Part shown: one piece after another, positions 1-8,686 of the stretch
How positions within the stretch are numbered: the stretch's first letter is position 1
Layout of the letters: every line of letters begins with the position of its first letter
Assembly: GCF_003028855.1 (NCBI RefSeq)
Contig: NZ_CP028324.1
Coordinates: 1,302,001 to 1,366,000, forward strand
Length of the DNA stretch: 64,000 nt
From: Pseudoduganella armeniaca
GTDB taxonomy: Bacteria > Pseudomonadota > Gammaproteobacteria > Burkholderiales > Burkholderiaceae_D
Reading direction: 5' to 3'
Translations under genes and position numbers: made by a program
Notes under the pieces: model-generated
The model's input: the letters and a program-made list of their open reading frames with translations, nothing else
Told to the model about the DNA's origin: nothing
Databases searched by the model: none

Positions 1-597
1 TCGCGCCCTGGCTCGATCGCCGACTACATGGACGTGCTGCTGGACCTGTACGCGACCGACGCGGAATACTCGGCCGACGCGCTGGAAGGCATCTACCAGA
101 AGCTGGAAGAGGTATCGGGCCGCGTGCTGCAGGAGGAGTTCACCGACAAGGACGCGGCCGACGCGCTGTCCGCCATCGCCCACGAGGAAGACCTGAACGG
201 CCGCATCCGCCGCAACATGATGGATACGCGCCGCGCCGTCAGCTTCCTGATGCGGGGCCGCCTGCTGAACTCCGAGCAGTTCGAGGAAGCGCGCCAGATC
301 CTGCGCGACATCGAATCGCTGGACGGCCACACCTCGTTCCTGTTCGACAAGATCAACTTCCTGATGGACGCCACCGTCGGCTTCATCAACATCAACCAGA
401 ACAAGATCATCAAGATCTTCTCGGTCGCCAGCGTGGCGTTCCTGCCGCCGACCCTGATCGCCAGCGTGTACGGCATGAACTTCAAGATCCTGCCGGAGCT
501 GAACTGGACCTACGGCTATCCGTGGGCCTGGGGGCTGATGATTACCAGCGCGATTGCGCCGTTCCTGTATTTCCGGCATCGCGGCTGGTTGAAATAA
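1..597 (+). CDS. corA: CorA-family magnesium/cobalt channel, 5' end outside the window
   Basis: Only the C-terminal part is present; the frame is open from base 1 (first in-window ATG at 28), so the gene starts upstream. The visible part has the long cytoplasmic helix that precedes the membrane region, then a first membrane helix ending in YGMNF, the GMN signature of the CorA pore, then a short loop rich in aromatic residues and a second helix ending in a basic tail (RHRGWLK). CorA forms a pentameric inner-membrane channel that takes up Mg2+ and some Co2+ or Ni2+. It converges on an NRAMP-related transporter gene, with a palindrome between them. The GMN motif and two-helix end make the family secure; the ion is inferred from the family. 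Confidence 0.93.
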   Translation, partial: SRPGSIADYMDVLLDLYATDAEYSADALEGIYQKLEEVSGRVLQEEFTDKDAADALSAIAHEEDLNGRIRRNMMDTRRAVSFLMRGRLLNSEQFEEARQILRDIESLDGHTSFLFDKINFLMDATVGFININQNKIIKIFSVASVAFLPPTLIASVYGMNFKILPELNWTYGYPWAWGLMITSAIAPFLYFRHRGWLK

Positions 598-668
598 ACC
601 CGCAGGGACAGGCGCAAAGTTGAGGTGCGCAGGTCGGCGGCCCATGTTTCAGCCCAAGACCAAGAACC

Positions 669-707
669 GGGTCAGACCCGCCGGGACTCGGCGTCCCCGT
701 CTGACCC
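669..707. repeat. Intergenic palindrome, GGGTCAGAC type
   Basis: Outer arms GGGTCAGAC (669-677) and GTCTGACCC (699-707) enclose a second inverted pair GGGAC (683-687) and GTCCC (693-697). It lies between the convergent corA and NRAMP-like genes. It is a shorter, less regular member of the palindrome family also found near 14.2, 15.6, 22.0, 28.1, 32.0 and 55.1 kb. There is no T tract, so a terminator role is only possible. Confidence 0.6.
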
Positions 708-762
708 CAGCACTGCGCCGTTGGGTGAAAAAATGCCCGCGGCGCTCCGAAAATCGTTGGCG

Positions 763-2031
763 CTAGGCGGTGGCAAACATCGCCACCACCGCACAAGCCA
801 TCACGCCCACCCCCAGCCAGCCAAAGAAGGTATGCCGCCGCGTCAGGGTGAAGGGCCCCATCACGGCCGGGTTATGCGCCAGCAGCATCATCACCACCAT
901 GATCGGCACGGCGATGACGCCGTTGATCTGGGCCGACCACAGCAGCGCCTTGATCGGATCGACCGGCGCGAAGTTCAGCGCCATGCCGCCGATGGTGGCG
1001 AGCGAAATGATGGCGTAGAACTCGCGCGCCTCCAGCACCTTCAGTTCCAGCCCGTTCTTCCACTTGAAGCTTTCCGTCACCGCGTACGCGGCCGATCCGG
1101 CCAGCACCGGAATGGCCAGCATGCCCGTGCCGATGATGCCCAGGGCGAAGATGATGAAGGCGAATTCGCCGGCGATGGGCCGCAGCGCCTCGGCCGCCTG
1201 GGCCGAGCTCTGGATGTCCGTGATGCCGTGCAGGCCCAGGGTCGCCGCCGCCGTCAGGATGATGAAGAACGCCACGATATTGGAAAACGCCATGCCGATG
1301 AAGGTGTCCAGCTTGATGCGGCGCAGGTGGCGCGCGGCCGCTTCCGGCGCACGGCGCAATGACTGGGTGCGGCTGTCGCGCAGCTCCTCGACTTCCTGCG
1401 AAGCCTGCCAGAAGAACAGGTAGGGCGAGATCGTCGTGCCGAACACGGCGACGATCAGGCCGATGGAAGCCCGGTTCCATTCGAAATGCGGCATGACGGT
1501 GGCCAGCGCCACGTCGCGCCATGGCATCTGCACGGCAAATACGGTGGCGACATAGGCCAGCAGGCCTAAGGTGAGCCACTTCAGGTAGCGCACATAGGTG
1601 CGGTAGGGCAGGAACACCTGCAAGGTCAGGCACAGGAAACCGCAGGCCAGCGAGTAGATGTGGGCCGAGCCGACGCCCGTCACCAGGCGCAGTGCCTCGC
1701 CCATCGCCGCCACGTCGGCGGCGATATTGACGATGTTCGCCACCAGCAGGAGCAGCACGACGCCATACAGCAGCACGGGCGAGTAGGCGCGGCGGATGTT
1801 GGCGGCCAGGCCGCGGCCCGTGACGAGGCCAATCCTGGCCGACACCAGCTGGATGCCCACCATCAGCGGATACGTCAGCACGAGGGTCCACAGCATGTTG
1901 AAGCCGAACTGCGCGCCGGCCTGGGAATAGGTCGCGATGCCGGATGGGTCGTCGTCGGCGGCGCCGGTGATGAGGCCGGGCCCGAGGGCCTTGACGGTGT
2001 CGTTGTCGGTCAGTTGCTGCAGCAGTTTCAT
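763..2031 (-). CDS. NRAMP-related divalent metal transporter with atypical metal site
   Basis: A 422-residue membrane protein of the NRAMP (MntH/SLC11) superfamily with about 11 hydrophobic helices. Helix 1 carries DDDPSG (residues 26-31) where canonical NRAMP proteins have DPGN. Helix 6 carries TTISPY (199-204) where canonical proteins have a MPH motif, so the metal-binding Asn and Met, and the helix 6 His, are all replaced. In the family these residues select Mn2+ and Fe2+; losing the Met thioether is a hallmark of NRAMP-related magnesium transporters, so Mg2+ is a possible substrate (inference). The ATG at 2031 gives the expected N terminus. The gene lies downstream of hemL on the same strand, about 180 bases away and past a stable hairpin. 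Confidence 0.85.
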   Translation of the reverse strand: MKLLQQLTDNDTVKALGPGLITGAADDDPSGIATYSQAGAQFGFNMLWTLVLTYPLMVGIQLVSARIGLVTGRGLAANIRRAYSPVLLYGVVLLLLVANIVNIAADVAAMGEALRLVTGVGSAHIYSLACGFLCLTLQVFLPYRTYVRYLKWLTLGLLAYVATVFAVQMPWRDVALATVMPHFEWNRASIGLIVAVFGTTISPYLFFWQASQEVEELRDSRTQSLRRAPEAAARHLRRIKLDTFIGMAFSNIVAFFIILTAAATLGLHGITDIQSSAQAAEALRPIAGEFAFIIFALGIIGTGMLAIPVLAGSAAYAVTESFKWKNGLELKVLEAREFYAIISLATIGGMALNFAPVDPIKALLWSAQINGVIAVPIMVVMMLLAHNPAVMGPFTLTRRHTFFGWLGVGVMACAVVAMFATA

Positions 2032-2126
2032 GGTCGGCTCGTACGAGTGCGCACGGCGCCGGACCGGAAACAGTACGGCGCGCGTCAGCGCGAAGTGGCA
2101 GGAAGGGATTCATAAGGGCTGGAAGT

Positions 2127-2167
2127 GTAACAGGCCCGGCACCTTGAAAAAGTGTCGGGCCTGTTAC
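2127..2167. terminator. Strong hairpin between hemL and the NRAMP-like gene
   Basis: Arms GTAACAGGCCCGGCAC (2127-2142) and GTGTCGGGCCTGTTAC (2152-2167) form a 16-pair stem with one G-T wobble and a nine-base loop. It lies 42 bases past the hemL stop on the minus strand. No clean T tract follows, so it may be a weak terminator or a transcript-stabilising hairpin. Confidence 0.5.
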
Positions 2168-2208
2168 AAAAGGCGGAATTAAGGCGGCCCTAAGCGAGCC
2201 GCCCAAAG

Positions 2209-3504
2209 TCAGGCGGCGGCCTTGAGCTGACGGAACACGCGGCGCGCCGCTTCGATGGTCTCGTCGATGACCGCATCGTCGTGCGCGGCCGAGACGAAGC
2301 CCGCCTCGAACGCGGCCGGCGCGAAGTACACGCCTTCGTCCAGCATCGCATGGAAGAAGGTATTGAAGCGGGCGCGGTCGCCTGCCATCATTTCCGCGTA
2401 ATTGCGCGGCGGCTGCTCGCTGAAATACAGGCCGAACATGCCGCCCTCGTAGTCGGCGCAGAACGTCACGCCTTCCTCGAACGCGGCGTCGGTCAGGCCT
2501 TCGGCCAGGCGCTTGGCGCTGGCGGTCAGCTTGTCGTAGAAGCCCGGCTGCTGGATCAGTTTCAGGGTCGTCATGCCGGCGGCCACCGCGATCGGGTTGC
2601 CCGACAGCGTGCCGGCCTGGTAGACGGCGCCCAACGGTGCCATCTTGCTCATCAACTCGGCGCTGCCGCCGAAGGCCGCCACCGGCAGGCCGCCCCCGAT
2701 CACCTTGCCCAGCGCCGTCAGGTCCGGCGTGATGCCGTACAGCGCCTGCGCGCCGCCCAGGCCCACGCGGAAGCCGCACATCACCTCGTCGAAGATCAGC
2801 AGGGCGCCGTGGCGCGTGCACAGCTCGCGCAGCGCCTGCAGGAACTCCGGCGTGGCCTTGATCAGGTTCATGTTGCCGGCCACCGGCTCGACGATCACGC
2901 AGGCGATCTCGCCGCCGAAGTTGCCGAAGGCTTCCTCGATCTGCCCCACGTCGTTGTAGTCGAGCACCAGGGTGTGCTTGACGAAGTCCTCCGGCACGCC
3001 GGCCGACGTCGGATTGCCGAACGTGAGCAGGCCGCTGCCGGCCTTGACCAGCAGCGAATCGGCGTGGCCGTGGTAGCAGCCCTCGAACTTGACGATCTTG
3101 TCGCGCCCCGTGGCGCCGCGCGCCAGGCGCAGGGCGCTCATCGTCGCCTCGGTACCGGACGACACCAGGCGCACCTGCTCGATCGAGGGCACCAGGCGGC
3201 AGATTTCCTCGGCCATCAGCACTTCGGCTTCGGTCGGGGCGCCGAACGACAGGCCGCGCGTGGCCGCTTCCTGCACCGCCTGCACCACTTCCGGATGGGC
3301 GTGGCCGACGATGGCCGGCCCCCACGAGCCGATGTAGTCGATGTAGCGCTTGCCGTCCGCATCCCAGAAATACGGGCCTTCGGCGCGGGTGATGAAGCGC
3401 GGCGTGCCGCCCACGGAGCGGAACGCGCGCACCGGCGAGTTGACGCCGCCGGGCGTGGTCTTCTGGGCGCGTTCGAACAGCGTGTCGTTCTTTGAAATCG
3501 TCAT
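2209..3504 (-). CDS. hemL: Glutamate-1-semialdehyde 2,1-aminomutase
   Basis: A 431-residue PLP enzyme that turns glutamate-1-semialdehyde into 5-aminolevulinate, the committed precursor of haem, in the C5 pathway. The N terminus (ERAQKTTPGGVNSPVRAF) is the family signature. The PLP-binding lysine is K267 in ALGKVIGGGLPVAAFGG, and IFDEVMCGFR (237-246) contains the cofactor-binding aspartate. Length matches the family. The start ATG overlaps the thiD stop in ATGA, so the two are probably translationally coupled. Confidence 0.97.
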   Translation of the reverse strand: MTISKNDTLFERAQKTTPGGVNSPVRAFRSVGGTPRFITRAEGPYFWDADGKRYIDYIGSWGPAIVGHAHPEVVQAVQEAATRGLSFGAPTEAEVLMAEEICRLVPSIEQVRLVSSGTEATMSALRLARGATGRDKIVKFEGCYHGHADSLLVKAGSGLLTFGNPTSAGVPEDFVKHTLVLDYNDVGQIEEAFGNFGGEIACVIVEPVAGNMNLIKATPEFLQALRELCTRHGALLIFDEVMCGFRVGLGGAQALYGITPDLTALGKVIGGGLPVAAFGGSAELMSKMAPLGAVYQAGTLSGNPIAVAAGMTTLKLIQQPGFYDKLTASAKRLAEGLTDAAFEEGVTFCADYEGGMFGLYFSEQPPRNYAEMMAGDRARFNTFFHAMLDEGVYFAPAAFEAGFVSAAHDDAVIDETIEAARRVFRQLKAAA

Positions 3505-4433
3505 TGCTTGGTCCTGTTGGTCGGATTGGTACTGGTTCTGGCGCTCTTGCCGAGCTGTTTGCCGATGGGCGCAGCCAGCGGTGCGTCGCGCAGCGACGCG
3601 ACCTTGGCGTGCAGCGCATGGAAATGGTCCGGCACCAGCTTGCCCATGCCGAAGCGGCGTGCATGCTGCAGCGCGCCATGGGTGTATTGCTGCGCCAGTT
3701 GCACCGCGCGCGGTGCCTCAATGCCCTGCGCCATGTAGGCCGCGATGGCGGCCGACAGCGTGCAGCCGCTGCCGAGGAAAGGCCCGGGCAGGTGCTGCCA
3801 GCGGTCGTGGCGGACGATGCCGCCGTCGCCGTACAGCGTGTTGGCGCGCAGGCCCGTCTCGGCGCGCGAGGTGCCGGCCGGGGTTCCCGTGACCAGCACG
3901 TATTCGCAACCGAGATCGATCAGGTGCTGGGCGTCGTCGGCCATCGTCTCGCCGTTGGCCAGGTCGCGCCAGGTTTCCGCGATGTGACCCAGCTCCACCT
4001 GCGACAGCATCAGCAGGGTGGCTTGCGGCACCAGCAGCTGGCGCAGTACGGTGAGCAGCTCCTCGAAATCGGTGTCCTCGCCCAGCGGCGGCAATTGCGA
4101 ACCGAACGGGTCGAGGATCAGCGGCGCGTCGGGATAGTCGCTCACCACTTCCGCGATCGACGAGATGTGCTCCATGTGATCGAGCGCGCCGATCTTGAAG
4201 GCGGCGACCTGCGCGTCTTCCAGCACGGCCCTGGCCTGGTCGGCTACCCAGTCCGGTTCCACGTGCTGCTGGTCTTCGACCTTGGCGCTGTCGCCGATCA
4301 GGAGTGCCGTCGTCACCGCCAGCCCCTGGCAACCGAGGGCCGCGAACACGCCAAGGTCGGCATGCACACCGACCGCGCCGATCGGGTCGGCCACACCGAA
4401 GGTCAGAATGAGAGGAGAAGTTTGGTTTTGCAC
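3501..4433 (-). CDS. thiD: ThiD-like hydroxymethylpyrimidine/phosphomethylpyrimidine kinase
   Basis: A 310-residue ribokinase-fold protein. Members phosphorylate HMP and HMP-phosphate on the pyrimidine branch of thiamin synthesis. The C-terminal anion hole LGSGCTLSAAIAA, with its Cys, is intact. The N-terminal substrate loop is divergent: GVADPIGAVGVHADL replaces the usual GSDPSGGAGIQADL, so typical Ser and Gly residues are missing. A C-terminal tail rich in basic residues and Thr extends past the usual end. It overlaps hemL by four bases and is divergent from the rubredoxin gene. The family is clear, but HMP kinase activity is less certain than usual because of the loop. Confidence 0.85.
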   Translation of the reverse strand: MQNQTSPLILTFGVADPIGAVGVHADLGVFAALGCQGLAVTTALLIGDSAKVEDQQHVEPDWVADQARAVLEDAQVAAFKIGALDHMEHISSIAEVVSDYPDAPLILDPFGSQLPPLGEDTDFEELLTVLRQLLVPQATLLMLSQVELGHIAETWRDLANGETMADDAQHLIDLGCEYVLVTGTPAGTSRAETGLRANTLYGDGGIVRHDRWQHLPGPFLGSGCTLSAAIAAYMAQGIEAPRAVQLAQQYTHGALQHARRFGMGKLVPDHFHALHAKVASLRDAPLAAPIGKQLGKSARTSTNPTNRTKQ

Positions 4434-4489
4434 GGCCAGTAGATTAAGATACCCGATTCGACATTTTACTTGATTAGGGGTAGCGGAAC

Positions 4490-4705
4490 GTGAGTAGCGA
4501 CAGTAAGAAAAACGACCAGCCAGGTGGCGCGGCGACGGAGTTCAAGAGCTGGATGTGCCTCATCTGCGGCTGGATCTACGACGAGGAAGCCGGCCTGCCG
4601 GACGAGGGCATCGCACCGGGTACGCGCTGGGAAGACGTGCCGATGAACTGGACCTGCCCCGAATGCGGCGCGCGCAAGGACGACTTCGAAATGGTCGCGC
4701 TCTGA
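4490..4705 (+). CDS. Rubredoxin
   Basis: A 71-residue one-iron electron carrier. The four cysteine ligands are visible as two knuckles, CLIC (C23, C26) and CPEC (C56, C59), with the conserved aromatic and Gly residues between them (GWIYDEEAG). The start is GTG; the first 18 residues before the domain are polar and disordered. The gene is divergent from thiD, with 56 bases between them for both promoters. In many Burkholderiales it sits just upstream of the pilG operon, as here. Its redox partner cannot be told from the sequence. Confidence 0.95.
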   Translation: MSSDSKKNDQPGGAATEFKSWMCLICGWIYDEEAGLPDEGIAPGTRWEDVPMNWTCPECGARKDDFEMVAL

Positions 4706-4896
4706 CGCCAGCCACGATACGGCCGCGTCAACCCGGCACCGGGGGGCGGCGGCGCCGGTGAATCCCTTGCAAGCTGCCCGCTGGCTGCCTGAATCGCTGT
4801 CATACCGCTAGTATAAAAAACCCGTCCGCCATGGGGCGCACCCCTGTGCTATCGTACGCGTCAGGTACCTCGGGAACAGGCCCATTGCCTATTGAT

Positions 4897-5292
4897 ATGA
4901 CGACAACGCCGCAAGCGACAGGTTTGAAAATCATGGTGATCGACGACAGCAGCACGATTCGCCGGTCCGCCGAGATCTTCCTCAGCCAGGCCGGCTATGA
5001 GGTCGTGCTGGCCGAAGACGGCTTCGACGCGCTGGCCAAGATCAACGACCAACATCCGGCGCTGATCTTCTGCGACATCCTGATGCCCCGGCTGGACGGT
5101 TACCAGACCTGCGCGCTGATCAAGAAAAGCGCGAAATTCCATGCCGTGCCCGTGCTGATGCTGTCATCCAAGGATGGCCTGTTCGACCGCGCGCGTGGCG
5201 CCATGGTCGGCTCGTCCGCCTATCTCACCAAACCCTTCAGCAAAGACAGCCTGCTGGCCGCCGTGCGCGAGCATACCGGCCAGGGCCAATAA
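4897..5292 (+). CDS. pilG: PilG, single-domain response regulator of twitching motility
   Basis: A CheY-like receiver that takes phosphate from the PilL/ChpA kinase and promotes type IV pilus extension. From the ATG at 4897 it is 131 residues, close to the known PilG length. It has the acidic pair IDDSS near residues 15-19, the phosphoacceptor D60 in FCDILMPRLDG, and the conserved lysine in YLTKPFS. The stretch LDGYQTCALIKKS is typical of PilG rather than PilH. A longer in-frame reading from ATG 4831 adds 22 residues with no domain and is less likely. First gene of the pil-chp operon; pilH follows after 16 bases. Confidence 0.93.
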   Translation: MTTTPQATGLKIMVIDDSSTIRRSAEIFLSQAGYEVVLAEDGFDALAKINDQHPALIFCDILMPRLDGYQTCALIKKSAKFHAVPVLMLSSKDGLFDRARGAMVGSSAYLTKPFSKDSLLAAVREHTGQGQ

Positions 5293-5308
5293 GACCAGCG
5301 AGGAAAGC

Positions 5309-5674
5309 ATGGCCATCAAGAAAATCCTTATCGTCGACGACTCGCCCACCGAGCGCTATTACCTGACCGAGATCCTCACCAAGCACGGCTACGAGGTGGC
5401 CACGGCGGAAAACGGCGAAGAGGCACTGGCCCGCATCCGGGTCGAGAAACCCCAGCTGATCTTGATGGACGTGGTGATGCCGGGAGCGAACGGCTTCCAG
5501 GTCACCCGCTCCATCGCCCGCGACCCGGCGCTGCAGGACGTTCCCGTCATCATCTGCTCCAGCAAGAACCAGGAGACCGACCGCATCTGGGGCCTGCGCC
5601 AGGGCGCCAAGGAATACCTCGTCAAGCCCGTCGACGCGGCCGACCTGCTGGCCAAGATCGCGGCGCTGGACTGA
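5309..5674 (+). CDS. pilH: PilH, second response regulator of the Pil-Chp system
   Basis: A 121-residue CheY-like receiver. In the Pil-Chp system PilH opposes or tunes PilG, by acting as a phosphate sink or promoting pilus retraction. It shows IVDDSPTERYYL at the N terminus, phosphoacceptor D54 in LMDVVMPG, and the conserved lysine in YLVKPVD. The ATG at 5309 is preceded by AGGAAAG (5301-5307), a good ribosome binding site; longer in-frame readings run into pilG. The stop overlaps the pilI start in TGATG. Confidence 0.95.
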   Translation: MAIKKILIVDDSPTERYYLTEILTKHGYEVATAENGEEALARIRVEKPQLILMDVVMPGANGFQVTRSIARDPALQDVPVIICSSKNQETDRIWGLRQGAKEYLVKPVDAADLLAKIAALD

Positions 5675-6252
5675 TGACGAGCGAGCCGCACGACCTGCAC
5701 GAAGAAGACGCCGGCGCCGACACGACGCCCGGTGGCGCCGAACGGCGCAGCCGGCTGCGCCAGTACCAGGTGCAGTTGCTGGAGCGCATGCAGGCGGCGC
5801 AGGGCGAGGCGGTCGCCACCGGGCGCGAACTGGGTGTGCTGATCGGCGCGCGCCACTACCTGCTCGACCTGACCCAGGTGGGCGAGATCGTGCCGCACCA
5901 CAGCGTGGCGGCGGTGCCGCTGACGCGCGACTGGTACCTGGGCCTGGCCAATATCCGCGGCAACCTGACCGGCATCGTCGACCTGGCGCGTTTCCAGGAC
6001 GAGCCCGCGCTGCAGCCAGGCGCCGAGGCGCGCTGCGTCACGTTCTCCCCCGCGCTGGGCCTGCCGTGCGCGCTGCTGGTGACGCGCGTGCTGGGCCTGC
6101 GCAAGCTGGCCGACATGACGGCCGACGCCGCTGCGCCAAACGCTGCCGCGTGGGTGGCCGCAAGCTATACCGACAGCGCCGGCTTGGCCTGGCAACGGCT
6201 CGACCTGGCCCGGCTCGTGGCCGACCCGCGTTTCCTGCACGTGGGCCGCTAG
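5674..6252 (+). CDS. pilI: PilI, CheW-like adaptor of the Pil-Chp system
   Basis: A 192-residue cytoplasmic protein with one CheW-type domain from about residue 50 to the end, after a charged N-terminal helix. CheW domains couple receptors to the histidine kinase; PilI is expected to link PilJ to PilL. Family features include LGVLIGARHYLLDL, the turn WYLGLANIRGNLTGIVDL, and LVTRVLGLRKL. It overlaps pilH by one base and is followed by pilJ 44 bases later. Confidence 0.92.
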   Translation: MTSEPHDLHEEDAGADTTPGGAERRSRLRQYQVQLLERMQAAQGEAVATGRELGVLIGARHYLLDLTQVGEIVPHHSVAAVPLTRDWYLGLANIRGNLTGIVDLARFQDEPALQPGAEARCVTFSPALGLPCALLVTRVLGLRKLADMTADAAAPNAAAWVAASYTDSAGLAWQRLDLARLVADPRFLHVGR

Positions 6253-6296
6253 CGTGGGCCGACATCAGTACTGACCAGCGTGAACAAGGGGATTTG

Positions 6297-8623
6297 ATGG
6301 CTTTCAGGATTTTTTCCCGGTCCGGCCGACAGCAGGAGCAAGCAACGCAGGGACCGGAATCGGCATTCGGCAGCTACGGCGACTCGCAGTTCATGCGCCC
6401 GCCGGGCAGCCCGGCGGCGGCTCCGGACGAGCAACCGCTGCGCCTGCGCGACGCCTTGCGCCGGCGCGGCGGCAGCGCGCCACTGCCTGCGGACGTCGCC
6501 GGCCCAGGCTTCCGGCTGCCCCTGATCGGTCACCTGCCGCCGGCGCGCCAGCTCAACTACCTGGTCACCACGCTGGCCGTCAGCCTGGCGCTGTCGGCCG
6601 CTTTTGTCGCGTTGAACGTCCATTACAGCGCCACCGGGGCGCTCAGCACGCAGATGGCGGGCGACGCGCTGATGCACTCGCAGCGCATCGGCAAGGCGGC
6701 GCCGAACGCGGTGCAGGGTAATGCCGAGGCATTCCGCCAGCTGGACGAAAGCCGCCGCGAGCTGGCGGGCGACCTGGCCTTGATGGCCAGCGGCGGCGAG
6801 TACCAGGGCCGGCGCCTGCCGGGCGCGGGCGGCGAGTTGCGCGCGGCGGTGGAGCGGGTACGCAAGCAGTGGGCCGCCACCGACAAGGCGGCCGAAACGA
6901 TCCTGCGCCAGCGCGGCGCGTTGGCCGGGGTGGACAAGACGCTGCAGCAGATGAACGCCGCCTCGCCCCAATTGCTGGCGCAGACCGAGGCCATCGCGGC
7001 GTACAAGCTGCAGCGCGGCGCCAGCGCGCGCGAGATGGCGGCATTGGGGCGCCTGACGATGCTGACCCAGCGCATGAGCCGCGGCGCCAGCGAATTCCTG
7101 ACGGCAGGCGGCATCAGTTCGGAAACGGCATTCCAGCTGGGCCGCGACGTGACCGTGTTCCGCAGCACGGTGGATGGCTTCCTGAACGGCAGCACCGCGC
7201 TGGGCGTCACCGCCGCGCGCGATCCGGAGCTGCGCGAGCGGTTGGAGACGCTGCGGGCGCAGTTCGAACCCTACCAGGCGCAGGCCGGTGCCATCCTGGC
7301 CCGGCTCGACAAGTTCGCGGCCGCCAAGAACGCCGAACGGTTGATCTTCACGCAGAACGAAAGCCTGCGCCAAAGCCTGGCGGGGCTGCAGGATGCCTAC
7401 CGCCGCCAGCAGGAATCGCTCAACTGGACTTTCTGGCTGATGGTGGCCGGCGGCATGGCGACCCTGCTGACGGGCGCCGCGATCGGCCGCGTGCTGCTGC
7501 AGGACTCGTACAACCGCACCCGCGGCGCCGAGCGCCGGCGCCAGGAAGCGGAAGAGATGCGCCAGCTGGCGCAGCGCCAGGAAGAGGAGGCCAAGGCCAC
7601 CAACGCGCAGAACCAGGCCGCCATCCTGCGCCTGATGAACGAGCTGCAGGAGGTGGCGGACGGCGACCTGACGGTGCAGGCGACGGTCTCGGAAGACATC
7701 ACGGGCGCCATCGCCGACTCGGTCAACTACACGGTCGAGGAGCTGCGCGGCCTGGTGGGCCGGGTGACGGTGACGGCCGAACACGTGACGAACGCGTCGA
7801 CCCACGCCCAGGGCATCTCCAGCGCGCTGCTGGAAGCCTCGCAGGCGCAGGCGCGCGAGATCCGCGATGCCAGCGCCACCGTGGTGCGCATGGCGGAGGA
7901 AATCACGCAGGTGTCGCGCTCGGCCGGCGAGTCGGCCGACGTGGCGCGCCAGTCGGTGGCCGCGGCGCGCCAAGGCGCCACCGCCGTGCAGAACGCCATC
8001 AGGGGCATGCACGAGATCCGCGAGCAGATCCAGGAAACCTCCAAGCGCATCAAGCGGCTGGGCGAATCGTCGCAGGAAATCGGCGAGATCACGGAACTGA
8101 TCTCCGACATCACGGAACAGACCAACGTGCTGGCGCTGAACGCGGCGATCCAGGCCGCGTCGGCCGGCGAGGCCGGGCGCGGTTTCTCGGTCGTGGCCGA
8201 GGAAGTGCAGCGGCTGGCGGAGCGATCGGCCGAGGCGGCCAAGCAGATCGGCGCGCTGGTACGCACGATCCAGGCCGATACGCACGACGCGGTGGCGGCG
8301 ATGGAAAAGTCCACCCAGGGGTGGTCGAAGGCGCGCGCCTGTCCGACGCGGCCGGCGCGGCCCTGACCGACATCTCGCAGGTGTCGCACCGGTTGGCCGA
8401 ACTGATCGAGGGTATTGCCCAGGCCACTGGCATGCAGGCCACGTCCGCCACGGGCGTGGCCGGCAATATCGGCCACATCCTGCAGGTGACGGAGCAGACC
8501 AAGGAAGGTACCCAGCAGACGGCGCACTCGGTGCACAAGCTGTCGGTGCTGGCGCAGGAGCTGAAGAATTCCGTGTCGCGCTTCCGCATCGCTGCCGAAG
8601 CTGGCAACGAAGCGAGCAGCTGA
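6297..8623 (+). pseudogene. pilJ: PilJ, type IV pilus methyl-accepting chemotaxis protein, frameshifted near 8320
   Basis: Chemoreceptor of the Pil-Chp system. The ATG at 6297 has GGGGATTTG just before it. Visible parts are a Pro-rich cytoplasmic head, membrane helix 1 (about 87-108), a long periplasmic region, membrane helix 2 (about 377-400), a HAMP-like linker and a signalling domain with the tip EQTNVLALNAAIQAA. The reading frame breaks at GGGG (8318-8321): the first frame then runs WSKARACPTRPARP and stops at 8366. Inserting one base restores GVVEGARLSDAAG and a conserved receptor tail to the stop at 8623, giving about 775 residues. As read, the last 100 residues of the signalling domain are lost. 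This is either a true mutation or a sequencing error in the G run; the reading frame is otherwise well conserved on both sides. Confidence 0.88.
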
Positions 8624-8655
8624 GCAAATAACTGAGCAAATAACTGAGCAAACAA
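8620..8655 (+). repeat. Three tandem 12-base units at the pilJ stop
   Basis: Units CTGAGCAAATAA, CTGAGCAAATAA and CTGAGCAAACAA start at 8620, 8632 and 8644. The unit length is a multiple of three, so each copy places a TGA in the pilJ tail frame; the first is the real stop and two backups follow. The array lies in the short pilJ-pilL spacer. Confidence 0.85.
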
Positions 8656-8686
8656 CCAGCAATGAGCGAGCACCACTGAGGCAAGC

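Noticed and set aside
872..3721. A 949-residue minus-strand frame across hemL and the NRAMP-like gene
   Set aside because: It overlaps two conserved genes on the same strand in another frame and is Arg/Gly-rich without motifs.
8316..8330. Programmed -1 frameshift in pilJ
   Set aside because: There is no classic slippery heptamer, and chemoreceptors of this family are decoded in one frame; a mutation or sequencing error is simpler.
6249..8684. An 811-residue reading frame antisense to pilJ
   Set aside because: Antisense shadow of a conserved receptor with the same biased composition.
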